Source: Methanoculleus marisnigri JR1 | Lineage (GTDB): Archaea; Halobacteriota; Methanomicrobia; Methanomicrobiales; Methanoculleaceae | Assembly (NCBI RefSeq): GCF_000015825.1 | Contig: NC_009051.1 | Location: 2,164,695-2,228,694, forward strand | DNA length: 64,000 nucleotides | Reading direction: 5' to 3' | Shown: positions 16,208 to 25,085 of the stretch, one piece after another | Layout: each line of letters begins with the position of its first letter | Numbering within the stretch: the stretch's first letter is position 1 | The notes under the pieces: model-generated | The model's database searches: none | Told to the model about the DNA's origin: nothing | The model's input: only the letters and a program-made list of their open reading frames with translations | Made by a program: the position numbers and the translations under genes

Positions 16208-17197
16208 GTGGGTCTCCACGAGTATCTTCATTGCCCTGCAGAACCTCAGGACCTCCCGGTGGTACGGCAGTTGATCACCGGGAAAGGATACCTGAAGGCC
16301 GACGATGCGTTCGGGAACTGGCTCGCGGAAGTCCTCGCCGACCGGTTGGCCGGGTGGCACGGTACGATCCGGGCTTGCCGGATGGAGCCTGCATCGCATG
16401 TCGTCTGCCGGTACGAGTTTCCCGGAACGGGATTGACCGTAGTCGGCAAATTCTTCGGCGCGCCGACCGGTGCGAGAACCCGCTACAACGCAGATGCGGC
16501 GATGAAAAACGAGTTTTCGCGGCTCCACCGTGTGTCCGGCTGGATCCGCGTCCCCCATGCCATCGCCACGAACAGCCGGTTTAAATTCGTCCTCGTGACC
16601 GAGTACGTCCCGGGCCCGACCCTGCGGGAACTCCTCGATGCGGGGGTATCCCTGTACGACCCCCTGACCGGCGTCGCACACCTGCTCCGCCGGCTCCACG
16701 ACGGCACGCGAACCTCATGCAAACGGGAACGCGATTTCGCCTACTTCCACGCAGTGCTCGACCAGAACGGCCTTCCCGGACCCTTGAGGAAGTGGTTCGA
16801 CCGCCTGCTCGGGGCGTGGTGGCACAGTACGCGGCTCGACCGGGAGGGGTGCACGGTCCACGGCGATGCCACGCTCAGCAACTATCTCTTCGACGGCGGG
16901 GTCTGTGCGATCGACTTCGAAGGGGCCCGGAACCACACCCACCCGGTTCGCGATCTCGGCATCCTGGCCGCGGAACTCAGGGCATCGGGCGGGAGCATTT
17001 CGACTGCCGAAGACTACATCGGCCACCTGCTCTGGCACTACAGCCGTAGTGAAGAGGAGTTCCGGCACCATACCGCCGTCCTCCCCTTCTTCATGGCGCT
17101 CGGGCACCTCAGGATCGCACGGCTGCCCTGGCGGACGGCGGAACGTGACTGGCTTTTAGCGGAGGCGGAGGCATGTCTCGGCGCGATCCACCGGTAA
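16208..17197 (+). CDS. Aminoglycoside phosphotransferase-like kinase
   Basis: APH/choline-kinase-fold small-molecule kinase of 329 residues. The catalytic loop HGDATLSN (H218, D220, N225) and the metal-binding IDFEGAR (D236) are present. An N-terminal lobe contains a lysine in VVGKFFGAP, and EYVPGPTLRELL forms the hinge. The GTG start at 16208 opens the frame just after the divergent promoter gap. The 3' end overlaps the HAD hydrolase gene by 25 bp, implying one transcript. The substrate is unknown; a sugar or lipid precursor is as likely as an antibiotic. Confidence 0.8.
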   Translation: MGLHEYLHCPAEPQDLPVVRQLITGKGYLKADDAFGNWLAEVLADRLAGWHGTIRACRMEPASHVVCRYEFPGTGLTVVGKFFGAPTGARTRYNADAAMKNEFSRLHRVSGWIRVPHAIATNSRFKFVLVTEYVPGPTLRELLDAGVSLYDPLTGVAHLLRRLHDGTRTSCKRERDFAYFHAVLDQNGLPGPLRKWFDRLLGAWWHSTRLDREGCTVHGDATLSNYLFDGGVCAIDFEGARNHTHPVRDLGILAAELRASGGSISTAEDYIGHLLWHYSRSEEEFRHHTAVLPFFMALGHLRIARLPWRTAERDWLLAEAEACLGAIHR

Positions 17198-17835
17198 CGG
17201 GAGTTCTCTTCGACTGCTACGGGACGCTCATCGACGTCCTGACCGACGAAGGGGATATCGAGACCTACCGGTGCCTCTCGCGATGGCTCATCTACCAGGG
17301 GGTCAGGATCGCTCCCGAGGACCTGCAGGATCTCTACACCGGCGGGGTCAGGGAGGCGATCGAGCGGGCCGGAGGCCCCTACTCCGAGGTTCGGGTCGAG
17401 GAGGTCTTTGCCGGCATCTGTGCCGAACATGCCGTCTGGAAGATCGACACGAAGCGGCTCGGCATCGAGTCCGCCCGGGCGTTCCGGGCCGCGTCACTCC
17501 GGCGTCTCGGTGTCATCGAGAGGACCCGGGAGCTGCTCGACCTCTTCGGCGCAAAGAAGACGGGGGTCGTCTCGAACGGGCAGCGGGTCTTCTCGGAGCG
17601 CGAGATGCGGGCGCTCGGGCTCTACGACCGTCTCGGCTTCGTCATCTTCTCTTCAGACCTCGGCTACCAGAAACCGGATGACCGGATATACGCGGCGGCG
17701 CTCGAGCGGATGCGGCTTTCCGCCCCCGAAGTTCTCTTCATCGGGGACAACGCCGAGAACGACGTCGATGCTCCCCGGAGATTCGGGATGCAGGCGCTGC
17801 ACGTCGAGGAGGCGTGGGAGCGCTACGGGGTGTAA
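17173..17835 (+). CDS. HAD-superfamily hydrolase
   Basis: Haloacid dehalogenase-like phosphatase of 220 residues with a helical cap (subclass IA). Motif I is FDCYGTLID with the aspartate nucleophile (only one Asp visible; Tyr replaces the usual second), motif II is VVSNG, motif III lysine is in YQKPDDRIY and motif IV is IGDNAENDV. Replacement of the D-x-D general acid by D-C-Y hints at a dehalogenase-like or altered activity rather than a classical phosphatase (inference). Overlaps the upstream kinase gene. Confidence 0.88.
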   Translation: MSRRDPPVTGVLFDCYGTLIDVLTDEGDIETYRCLSRWLIYQGVRIAPEDLQDLYTGGVREAIERAGGPYSEVRVEEVFAGICAEHAVWKIDTKRLGIESARAFRAASLRRLGVIERTRELLDLFGAKKTGVVSNGQRVFSEREMRALGLYDRLGFVIFSSDLGYQKPDDRIYAAALERMRLSAPEVLFIGDNAENDVDAPRRFGMQALHVEEAWERYGV

Positions 17836-17869
17836 GAGTTGCGGACCCAGACACGGGTTTCAAGAGCCG

Positions 17870-17919
17870 GGGTGCGATGGACCCCCACAATAGACGAAAA
17901 ACGGCGGGTGATCGCACCC
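17870..17919. terminator. Inverted repeat between convergent genes
   Basis: GGGTGCGAT (17870-17878) and ATCGCACCC (17911-17919) are perfect 9-bp arms, with flanking CCGG extending the pairing. It sits midway between the convergent HAD and HEAT-like genes, where a bidirectional terminator or barrier to readthrough would be useful. No strong U-tract accompanies it. Confidence 0.4.
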
Positions 17920-17951
17920 GGCCCGGGCCATATCCTCCTCCCGGTCATGCT

Positions 17952-18776
17952 CTACGCCAGCTGCGCCCGGATGTGCTGCACCGTCTCGGGATACTGCTTC
18001 TCGAGCCTCTTCTTTTTGAGGTTCTCTCTCACGATCCACCGGATATCCTGATCGTCGAGGGTCGCAAGTTGCCGCAGGTACTCAAAGCCAAACGCGGGAA
18101 GGGCGGCGATGACCACGCTGAGCGTGTAGCCGAGCGCCTTTCGAAGCGCGCGGAAAGCCTCGGACTGCCGCTCTTTCGCGGTGTAGACGCGGATCAGGAT
18201 CTTCCGGTGGAACCGGAGCGCCGTCTCTGCGAGGTCGGGTTCGGCCAGGAGGTCCGGCTCGGCAATCCCCGCGACCGCGGCCCGCATGGCAAGCCAGGAA
18301 CCCCCCTCCACCCAGCCTTCCAGTTCCGGAACCGCCGTATCCCGCTGCCGGGAGAGGAGATCCTGAAGCCCCATCGCCACCGCTTCCCTGATTCGCCACC
18401 GCGGATCGGCGGAGGCCTCCGCGAGATGTTTGAGCGCCGCCTCGACGCATGGCGGCGATACCGACCCGATCGCCCCGATACCCCGAACACCGCAGAATCC
18501 GAGAAACTCGTGCGGATCGCCCGTCGGGGCATCCTCGGGCGAGACGCAGGCCAGCTCGACGCAGAGGTTCCACAGGATCTGCAGATCGTCGGGATCGGCA
18601 ACGGCAAACTCCTGCACGGTCCCGGCAAACGCCGCCGCAAGCTCGAGATTCGCCCGGGGCCCGGGAAGACGGCTCTCCGCGCTCAGGTAGGCAAGAAGAT
18701 CCCCGGCGTCGCCGCTCGAAAGAAAACTTGTGAGCAGCCGGGCAACCTCCTTGATATGGGTCTCTTTGCGGGTCAT
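17952..18776 (-). CDS. HEAT-like repeat protein
   Basis: A 274-residue all-helical protein without recognisable catalytic motif. Repeating helical pairs such as DPRWRIREAVAMGLQDLL and SWLAMRAAVAGIAEPDLL have the HEAT/ARM pattern of helix A, turn with Asp/Arg, helix B. The C-terminus is highly basic (RENLKKKRLEKQYPE). It starts 42 bp after the small GTPase gene and is almost certainly co-transcribed with it, suggesting an effector or scaffold for that GTPase (inference). Confidence 0.75.
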   Translation of the reverse strand: MTRKETHIKEVARLLTSFLSSGDAGDLLAYLSAESRLPGPRANLELAAAFAGTVQEFAVADPDDLQILWNLCVELACVSPEDAPTGDPHEFLGFCGVRGIGAIGSVSPPCVEAALKHLAEASADPRWRIREAVAMGLQDLLSRQRDTAVPELEGWVEGGSWLAMRAAVAGIAEPDLLAEPDLAETALRFHRKILIRVYTAKERQSEAFRALRKALGYTLSVVIAALPAFGFEYLRQLATLDDQDIRWIVRENLKKKRLEKQYPETVQHIRAQLA

Positions 18777-18818
18777 TGTCCGTAGAAAAGAACGACCCGC
18801 TGGCAGTAAAAATGATCG

Positions 18819-19304
18819 CTACCTGGCGGGCAGAGTCGCGACAAAGGCGTCAAGAGCCGCATGGACGTTCTCGCCGTTTCGCGCGGAGATTGGATGCACC
18901 ATCTCCCCGGGGAGATCCCGGCTGACGGCCTCGGGCACCGCGCCGGGACTGTCGCACTTGTTCGCCATGAACGCGAGCGGCACCTTGAGGTCTTTCAGCT
19001 GGCCATACAGGTGCCTTGTCATCGCGTCCACTCCCGTGGTGGCGTCCACGACGATGATCGCGCCGTCCATCCCCCGCGAGAGGATCTGCCGGACAAACTC
19101 GAACCGCTCCTGCCCCGGTGTCCCGAAGAGAAAAACGGCCCTGTCTCCCACCGTCAATCTGCCGAAATCGAATGCAACGGTCGTGGGGCCCTCTTCCGAG
19201 GACGCCTCGATGTGACGGCTGCGGGGATCGAGCGCCTGGATGAAACTGGACTTGCCCGCATTGAAGGAACCAAAAACGACAATCTTGAGCCTGCCTTCTG
19301 CCAT
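18819..19304 (-). CDS. Small Ras/Arf-like GTPase
   Basis: A 161-residue stand-alone GTPase. G1 is GSFNAGKSS (K18, S19), G3 is FGTPGQERFEF (GTPGQ in place of DTPGQ), G4 is NKCD (115-118), and SARNG near 140 gives G5. The FNAGKSSF and GQERF elements resemble archaeal and MglA/Arf-like signalling GTPases. The D-to-G change in the DxxG start of G3 is shared with several prokaryotic small GTPases. The start at ATG 19304 is chosen because strand 1 (LKIVVFG) follows directly. It leads the GTPase/HEAT pair. Confidence 0.88.
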   Translation of the reverse strand: MAEGRLKIVVFGSFNAGKSSFIQALDPRSRHIEASSEEGPTTVAFDFGRLTVGDRAVFLFGTPGQERFEFVRQILSRGMDGAIIVVDATTGVDAMTRHLYGQLKDLKVPLAFMANKCDSPGAVPEAVSRDLPGEMVHPISARNGENVHAALDAFVATLPAR

Positions 19305-19514
19305 TAGACTTCTATCTGCACCAGGATGTTTTAGGGTTTCGCTATGGTGGCGGCATGGCGAGGATGAGGACGTCTCCGGCCACCCTGAAGAAAAATTATT
19401 TCCCCGTGCACCGGCAGAAGAGAAATGATCAATCCCCGGTTCCGCAGGGGGCTTCGCGCCCTCCCCGGTGCAGGCGCCCAACATCCATATAACCGGTAAA
19501 TCCAAGGTACAGAT

Positions 19515-19868
19515 ATGGAGCCGGACGAAGTGGATTCGGTCGCACAGGAGATCATGGCCACCCTGGACAACCTCTTCCTTGCGGAGAGGCAGGCCCGGCT
19601 CCAGGTATCCGCACTCGAGGAACGGCAGTACCCCCTGGCCGCGACGTTCGAGATGGTCAGGGACATGGGTGCAGACACCGCCATCGAGGAGGCGCTTTCC
19701 GGGTTCGGCTTCGAGTACCACACCATCGACGAAGACGCCGAACTCTGGATCTCGGACGAGCACGGGTTGATGGTCTTCCTCTTCTTCACCGCCCCGGACG
19801 GACGGTATTACAACTACAGGATCGTCGCGTTCGACGTCGTCGGCGAGGAAGAAGAAGCATCCGCGTGA
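19515..19868 (+). CDS. Conserved hypothetical protein (117 aa)
   Basis: Unrecognised acidic protein. The N-terminal half looks like a long amphipathic helix (DEVDSVAQEIMATLDNLF) and the C-terminal half is beta-rich with aromatic residues (MVFLFFTAPDGRYYNYRIV). A TATA-like CATATAAC near 19487 lies about 26 bp before the ATG, consistent with a leaderless mRNA. It is divergent from the GTPase/HEAT pair and upstream of a second HEAT protein. Confidence 0.65.
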   Translation: MEPDEVDSVAQEIMATLDNLFLAERQARLQVSALEERQYPLAATFEMVRDMGADTAIEEALSGFGFEYHTIDEDAELWISDEHGLMVFLFFTAPDGRYYNYRIVAFDVVGEEEEASA

Positions 19869-19978
19869 CCGGCGCGCGGGGCGGCGAATCCTCCGCCGGC
19901 AGGGCGGGAAGACGTCGTGCCAGGTGCTATATACCGTAAACGACATCTGGTGTGCGGCGATAATCAGGAGGGATTGAG

Positions 19979-20509
19979 ATGGAGCGCTCGGTAAAACGCC
20001 TCATGGAGGACAGGGAGAAGCGGCGCGAGGAGAACATCGGCAAGTACATCGAGCAGCTCTCGGACGAGAGCACCCCCTACCGGCTGCGGGCGGCCGAGGC
20101 GCTCGGGGAATGCGCCGATCCGCGGGCAGTCGAGCCGCTGATCGCCGCTCTCGCGGACCGCGAGAACGAGGTCAGGTGGGTCGCCGCGCAGGCGCTCGGG
20201 AGACTGCGCGACGCGCGGGCAGTCGAACAACTCCTCGTCCTCCTCGAGGACCGCGACCGGTGGGCGCGGCGCGGTGCCGCCTGGTCTCTCGGCGAGATCG
20301 GCGATCGGCGCGCGGTCGAGCCCCTCCTCGGCCTTCTCGGTGACAACAAGAAAGACGTCAGGGCTGCCGCTGCCGAGGCACTCGGGAAACTCCGCGACAG
20401 GAGGGCAGCAGGCACCCTCTCCGCCGCGCTCGAGGACGAGGAGGAGCCCGAGGTCCGAACGGCGATCCGCCGTGCCCTCCGCGAGATCACCGGCGAGGCG
20501 GGATTTTGA
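19979..20509 (+). CDS. HEAT-repeat protein (PBS-lyase type repeats)
   Basis: A 176-residue protein made almost entirely of about four 31-residue repeats: RLRAAEALGECADPRAVEPL, VRWVAAQALGRLRDARAVEQ and so on, each with the conserved A-x-x-A-L-G-x-x-x-D-x-R-A-V pattern. The N-terminal 40 residues are charged and helical. Such repeats act as protein-binding scaffolds; the partner may be the M1 peptidase encoded next, because the stop TGA overlaps that gene's TTG start (TTGA). Confidence 0.88.
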   Translation: MERSVKRLMEDREKRREENIGKYIEQLSDESTPYRLRAAEALGECADPRAVEPLIAALADRENEVRWVAAQALGRLRDARAVEQLLVLLEDRDRWARRGAAWSLGEIGDRRAVEPLLGLLGDNKKDVRAAAAEALGKLRDRRAAGTLSAALEDEEEPEVRTAIRRALREITGEAGF

Positions 20510-23364
20510 CCGGGAGAGAAAGCGGAGAGCGCAGGCTCTTTCGCTACTACCCGGAGGACTTCGGGGCGCTCCCCGTCCGGGTCGTCCACATGGATCTCGT
20601 CTTCGACGTCTACGACGGGCACACCCGGGTCGTCTCCGCCCTCACCGCCGAGACCTTTGACGCGCCGCTTGCGTCCCTCGCCCTGAACGCCCGCGACCTG
20701 GACATCCTCCGCGTGGAGTCCGCCGGATACACCGTCACCCATACCTACGACCGGGACGCCGCACTCCTCACCGTCGCCTTCGACCCCCCCGTCCCGCCCC
20801 GGACACGGTTCACCCTCGATACCGAGACGATCTGCCGGCCGAGCAGCCACGTCCTCGAAGGCCTCTACTACGACGGATTCTACCCCGGCGGGCCGCCCAC
20901 CCAGATCACCCAGTGCCAGCAGTGGGGGTTCCAGCGGCTGGTTCCCTGCCTCGACGACATGACCGCGAAGTGCACCTACACGACGACGATCGTCGCGGAT
21001 AGCGGGTATACGAACACCATATCGAACGGGGATCCGGCAGGGCCGCGGATCCCCTGCGCTCCCGGCCGCTCCGTGCAGAGGTACGAGAACACCAGAACCC
21101 CCATGGCCCCCTACCTCTTCTTCCTCGGGGTGGGGTGCTACGACACCTATCGGCGCGAGTTCGAGTACCCCGACGGACGGACGTTCTTCCTCGAACTCCT
21201 TGCGAAACCCGGCTCGGATGCTACGGCTGCGGAGCGTGCGCTCGAGATCCTCGCGGACGCGGTGATGTGGATCCACCTCTTCACCGGCCAGGCGCAGTAC
21301 CGTGACCGCGAGACCCGCGAGGAGGTGTGGCGGCTTGTGCGGGTTCGGGACGAGGCGAAACGCTCCGGGGATCTTGAGGCGCTCGAAGAGACCAGGAAGA
21401 CGCTCAAAGACCTCATCTCGACCATCACGCCGGGCTACGCCTACACCGGGGCGGTCTACCGGGAGATCGCCATGCAGAACTCCGACTTCGGCGGGATGGA
21501 GAACGTCGGGAATACGACGATCGCCGCAAACCGGATCATACCCGGCCCCGATACCACCGACCCGGCCCTCGAGTACCTGGTCAGGGTGAAGGTCCACGAG
21601 TACTACCACAACGAGAACGGCTCCGAGGTGACGGGGTGGAGCCCGTTCGAGATCTGGCTGAACGAGGCCGTGACCGTCCACGTCGAGAACCAGCACCACG
21701 CCTTCCTCTTCGGCGAGGCCTACTCGCGGCTCAAGACCGTGCTCGAACTCCTCGACCCTGCGGACGGGACGCTCACGCTCGACCGGGGCGCGGGTTCGAT
21801 GCCGATCGAGCCGGACGGGTTCAACGACCCGAACGACCTCATCACCGGCGTCACCTACGTGAAGGCCCCCGAGTTCGTCAGGATGATCGAGACGCTGATG
21901 GGAAAAGAGGCGTTTGCAGAAGCGCTCGGCCGCTACCACGACCGGTTCCGGCACGCGAACGCCTCGCGGACGGACTGGATACGCTGCATGGAGGAGGTCT
22001 CGGGGCAGGACTTCACGGGGATGGCCGCGGTCTGGCTGAAGGAGAAGGAGTACCCGGTCCTCACGGTAACCTCCTCGTATGACCCGGGCGAGCGCCGGTT
22101 CACCCTCGCCTACAGCCAGAACCGCTCGCCCGGCGGCCGTCTCCGGGAGTTCCCGTTCCGGTTCGCGCTCGTCGATGCCGACGGGAGGGATATCAGGGAG
22201 ACGACCGCCCGGATCGCCGACGAGGCCGGAGAGATCGTCCTCGACGGCGTCGATCGGCCCGCGTTCCTCTCGCTCAACCGCGGCTGCTCCTTCTACGGGA
22301 AGACGGCATACCAGCCGCCGGAGGACGAACTCTACCTCCAGGTCGGGAAAGACCCCGATGTCGTCGGCCGGTTCACCGCGTTCCTCGCGCTCGCCGACCG
22401 GGAGATGCTCCGGCTCCTCGAGGAGCCGGACGCAGCCGTCTCCGACCGGTTCGCCGACCTCTGCGCGGCCCTCCTCGCCGACGACGCTCTCATGGAGGAG
22501 GCGGGCGGGCAGTTCCTGACCATCTTCCCCTCGGTCGAGGACGAGCGGTTCGCCCACCGTTACCGCACACTCCATGACGCGCGGCAGACCATCTATGCCG
22601 CCGTCGCCGCACGGGGCGGCGAGACCCTCCTCCGCATCTACCGGCAGGCGGCAAAAGACGCTCCCGCCGCGTCGGGGAACCTGGAGGAAGAGGCCGCGGC
22701 GATCCGGCAACGGCAGAGGAAAAACGCCTGTCTTTCGATCCTCGCGACACGCGACACCCCGGAGGTTCACCGGCTGCTCCTCCGCCAGTTCCGGGAAGCA
22801 ACGGCCGCCACCGACCGGCTCACCGCGTTCTCGCTGATCCTCGAGAGCAGCGCTCCGGAACGGCAGGAGATCCTCGAATCGTTCGCGGCAGAGTCGGCAA
22901 GAAGCCCCGGCGCGTGGGAATCCTTCCTCGCCGCCGTCGCCGGGAGCGACTGCGACGACCTCGTTCCCATCCTGCAGCGGATCGAGTCCTCGCCGGCCTT
23001 CGCATTCGAGCAGGCCGACCAGCAGCGGGCGCTCTATGGGCGGTTTGCGCTGAACAGGAAGCGGTCGCTCGAGACCGAAGAGGGGCGGGCCTACCTTGCG
23101 GAGGTGCTCCGGCGGCTCGCCCCGGTCAACGAGTACAGCGCCGTCCGGGCCCTGGATGCGTTCGCGTTCATCGATGGGATGGAACCCCGCCACCGGGTGC
23201 CGGCGGTCGCGGTGCTCGCCGACCTCCTCTCCACCCTCGATCCGGGTGCACACCCGGCGATCTATAACAACGCCCGCCGCTTCCTCCTCGGCGCCCCAAA
23301 GGCCGTCCGCGCCTACGAGACGGAGCACGGGGCGATCCCGGCCCTCGGGGGGTCCAACTCCTGA
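20506..23364 (+). CDS. M1-family zinc aminopeptidase
   Basis: A 952-residue gluzincin metallopeptidase. The substrate-binding GGMEN motif is at 329-333, and the zinc site HEYYH-(18)-E at H364, E365, H368 and E387 is complete. The N-terminal beta domain begins RLFRYYPEDFGALPVRVV. After the catalytic domain comes a long helical C-terminal domain (about 600-950). The start is a TTG that overlaps the HEAT gene stop; the next Met (codon 29) would delete the conserved YYPEDFG segment, which supports the TTG. Likely roles are peptide turnover or processing; there is no signal peptide. Confidence 0.93.
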   Translation: MTGRESGERRLFRYYPEDFGALPVRVVHMDLVFDVYDGHTRVVSALTAETFDAPLASLALNARDLDILRVESAGYTVTHTYDRDAALLTVAFDPPVPPRTRFTLDTETICRPSSHVLEGLYYDGFYPGGPPTQITQCQQWGFQRLVPCLDDMTAKCTYTTTIVADSGYTNTISNGDPAGPRIPCAPGRSVQRYENTRTPMAPYLFFLGVGCYDTYRREFEYPDGRTFFLELLAKPGSDATAAERALEILADAVMWIHLFTGQAQYRDRETREEVWRLVRVRDEAKRSGDLEALEETRKTLKDLISTITPGYAYTGAVYREIAMQNSDFGGMENVGNTTIAANRIIPGPDTTDPALEYLVRVKVHEYYHNENGSEVTGWSPFEIWLNEAVTVHVENQHHAFLFGEAYSRLKTVLELLDPADGTLTLDRGAGSMPIEPDGFNDPNDLITGVTYVKAPEFVRMIETLMGKEAFAEALGRYHDRFRHANASRTDWIRCMEEVSGQDFTGMAAVWLKEKEYPVLTVTSSYDPGERRFTLAYSQNRSPGGRLREFPFRFALVDADGRDIRETTARIADEAGEIVLDGVDRPAFLSLNRGCSFYGKTAYQPPEDELYLQVGKDPDVVGRFTAFLALADREMLRLLEEPDAAVSDRFADLCAALLADDALMEEAGGQFLTIFPSVEDERFAHRYRTLHDARQTIYAAVAARGGETLLRIYRQAAKDAPAASGNLEEEAAAIRQRQRKNACLSILATRDTPEVHRLLLRQFREATAATDRLTAFSLILESSAPERQEILESFAAESARSPGAWESFLAAVAGSDCDDLVPILQRIESSPAFAFEQADQQRALYGRFALNRKRSLETEEGRAYLAEVLRRLAPVNEYSAVRALDAFAFIDGMEPRHRVPAVAVLADLLSTLDPGAHPAIYNNARRFLLGAPKAVRAYETEHGAIPALGGSNS

Positions 23365-23666
23365 AATCACTTCAAAACCCTCAAGACGGGGAGGGAGAGC
23401 CGTTCGCAATGGCAGGTGCAACCCGGAGCATAGGAGCGTGTTGATACATCCCTTCGCGGCTTCGCGCTCTTCGCGTGAGGCTTATTTGCCATCCCGATGA
23501 CAACCTCGCGCGAAGCCGCGAAGAGCGCGAAGTTCGGTATGTCGCTGAGAGGAACTCCTCTTCGCATCTTCGCGTGAGCCAGTAATGCATGGATCATTGG
23601 GAGGGGATTCGATCTCAGGAAAAAGGCGTCTACAGATACCGGCCCTCCGGGAACCCGCCCCCTGAT
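23365..23666. other. Convergent intergenic region with CTTCGCG repeats
   Basis: About 300 bp between the convergent M1 peptidase and metallo-beta-lactamase-fold genes. The central part is occupied by the repeat cluster at 23451-23578. The flanks (23365-23450 and 23580-23666) hold nothing recognisable. Confidence 0.6.
23451..23578. repeat. Cluster of CTTCGCG palindromic repeats
   Basis: Three CTTCGCG heptamers ending in TGAGG run from 23452 to 23480. An inverted copy with the same heptamers in different order runs from about 23505 to 23533. A third copy, CTCTTCGCATCTTCGCGTGAG, sits at 23558-23578. The first two can fold against each other into a long stem with a 25-nt loop. The element matches that at 1167-1226. 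Confidence 0.7.
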
Positions 23667-24512
23667 CTACCCGTACTCCAGGTGCAGCCCGACGCCGGTC
23701 TCGCGGACGTTCGCCACCTTTGCAAGGGCAATCTTTGCCGCGAGGTCGGTGCAGTGGCAGGGGTGGAGGGCAGCCGGCCGGACATCGGAAAAGTAGTCGA
23801 GGATACCCTCTATCTGCTCCGGCGGCGCATCGAGGAGATGGAACCCGCCGATGACGTCGGCAACCCGGTCTTCGTCGCAGACCTCGCGCGCCTGCTCGAC
23901 AATCGAGCAGATCCCTGAGTGAGAGCAGCCGGTTATGACGACGAGCCCATCCTCGGTCCTGCAGGCGAGCGCGGTATCGTCGACGACGGTGTCGTCCCGG
24001 ATGCCGTCCGGGGTGTAGATGTAGCCGCACGGGGGCGCCCTCTCGAACTCGAACCGCCGCTCGATCTCGCCGAGGAAGACCAGGTTCTCCGTCAGCCAGA
24101 GCGGGGCCGCGGTGAGGAGGACTTTCCCGTGCCGGAAGAGTTCCTCGACCGAGAGGTGGCACCCGATCTCCCCGACGCCGTCGCAGCTCCGGGTGAGGAA
24201 CGCATCGGGGTGGGCGATGAACGTGGGTTCGACACGCTCGCGGCCCTCGAAGATGGCCTCGGTATGGAGCCGGATGAGAGCGTCGAGTCCCCAGGTGTGG
24301 TCAAGGTGACCGTGGGAGATGACGACATCATCGACGCGGAGGAGGTCGATCCCCATCTTCCGGGCGTTCTCGACGAAGATACCCGAGTAGCCGGCATCGA
24401 AGAGAACCCGGGTCCCGCCGTCCTCGATGTGGATCGAGAGCCCCGGTTCCGCGAGGAAGTAGCGGTCGGTGAGGGTGGTGTTATCCACGAGGACGGTCAG
24501 TTTCATCCGCAA
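23667..24512 (-). CDS. Metallo-beta-lactamase-fold hydrolase (COG1237 type)
   Basis: Binuclear-metal hydrolase of 281 residues. The metal motif HGHLDH (H67, H69, D71, H72) is intact, with GCSHSGICSIVEQA and IGGFHLLD further on and a C-terminal HPCHCTD. This arrangement matches the family of the Methanocaldococcus protein named dihydropterin-(ribofuranosyl)aminobenzene 5'-phosphate synthase, linked to methanopterin synthesis (family recalled, function not proven here). Met1 and Met3 are both plausible starts. Monocistronic. Confidence 0.85.
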   Translation of the reverse strand: MRMKLTVLVDNTTLTDRYFLAEPGLSIHIEDGGTRVLFDAGYSGIFVENARKMGIDLLRVDDVVISHGHLDHTWGLDALIRLHTEAIFEGRERVEPTFIAHPDAFLTRSCDGVGEIGCHLSVEELFRHGKVLLTAAPLWLTENLVFLGEIERRFEFERAPPCGYIYTPDGIRDDTVVDDTALACRTEDGLVVITGCSHSGICSIVEQAREVCDEDRVADVIGGFHLLDAPPEQIEGILDYFSDVRPAALHPCHCTDLAAKIALAKVANVRETGVGLHLEYG

Positions 24513-24685
24513 CGCCTCCGGCAGATAGCGGCGGAAGGGGTTCTCCGGGACGCTGCTTCGGCCGCAAACGGATCCATGCAGGTACTGGGGATGTCGCGGT
24601 TAAGAAAGTATCCCGAAGGCGTGCGGAGCGTGCCGCCGGAGAAAAGAAGTTACTCCCCGTGAAACGCTATGGAGGAGGAAATACC

Positions 24686-25078
24686 ATGACAGAATCGGGT
24701 TATGAGACCTTCTCTCCCGGAGAACCGGCGGGACTCGAAGCGATCGGCCTCGCAGTCGGCGGACGGCTCGGGCTCGATCGCCTGAAAGACCTGCAGGAAC
24801 GCCGCGACGTAGCGATCATCCTCTACTTCGACGAGGACCTCGCCCGGAACTCGACGCTTGATTCGGACTATGCGGACTTCCGGATCGTCCCGGTGCAGGC
24901 CCGGCCGTTCATGCCGCTTGCGGTCTTCCTGCGGGTGATGACGAAGCACGATCCGGAGTTCCCGGACCGCATGCGGCGGGAGCCCCCGACAGTCGAGGTT
25001 CTCGAGACCGGGACGATCGACCGCTACTCAGGGTGCGTCGCCTGTACGCGGCCGTACGTGAAAGCGCTGCTGTTGTAA
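24686..25078 (+). CDS. Conserved hypothetical protein (130 aa)
   Basis: Unrecognised protein. The start is ATG 24686, preceded by a strong GGAGGAGG ribosome binding site. The sequence alternates helix and strand (RRDVAIILYFDEDLARNSTL, DFRIVPVQARPFMPLAVFL) and ends with a CVAC pair in YSGCVACTRPYVK, a possible metal or redox site. It is convergent with the 2H phosphoesterase gene, only 7 bp apart. Confidence 0.65.
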   Translation: MTESGYETFSPGEPAGLEAIGLAVGGRLGLDRLKDLQERRDVAIILYFDEDLARNSTLDSDYADFRIVPVQARPFMPLAVFLRVMTKHDPEFPDRMRREPPTVEVLETGTIDRYSGCVACTRPYVKALLL

Positions 25079-25085
25079 CTCCGTT

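Noticed and set aside
20077..23421. Very long open frame (over 1,100 codons) on the minus strand opposite the M1 peptidase
   Set aside because: It has low-complexity Arg/Gly/Val-rich composition and is a GC-bias shadow of the peptidase gene; the plus-strand frame has full M1 motifs.
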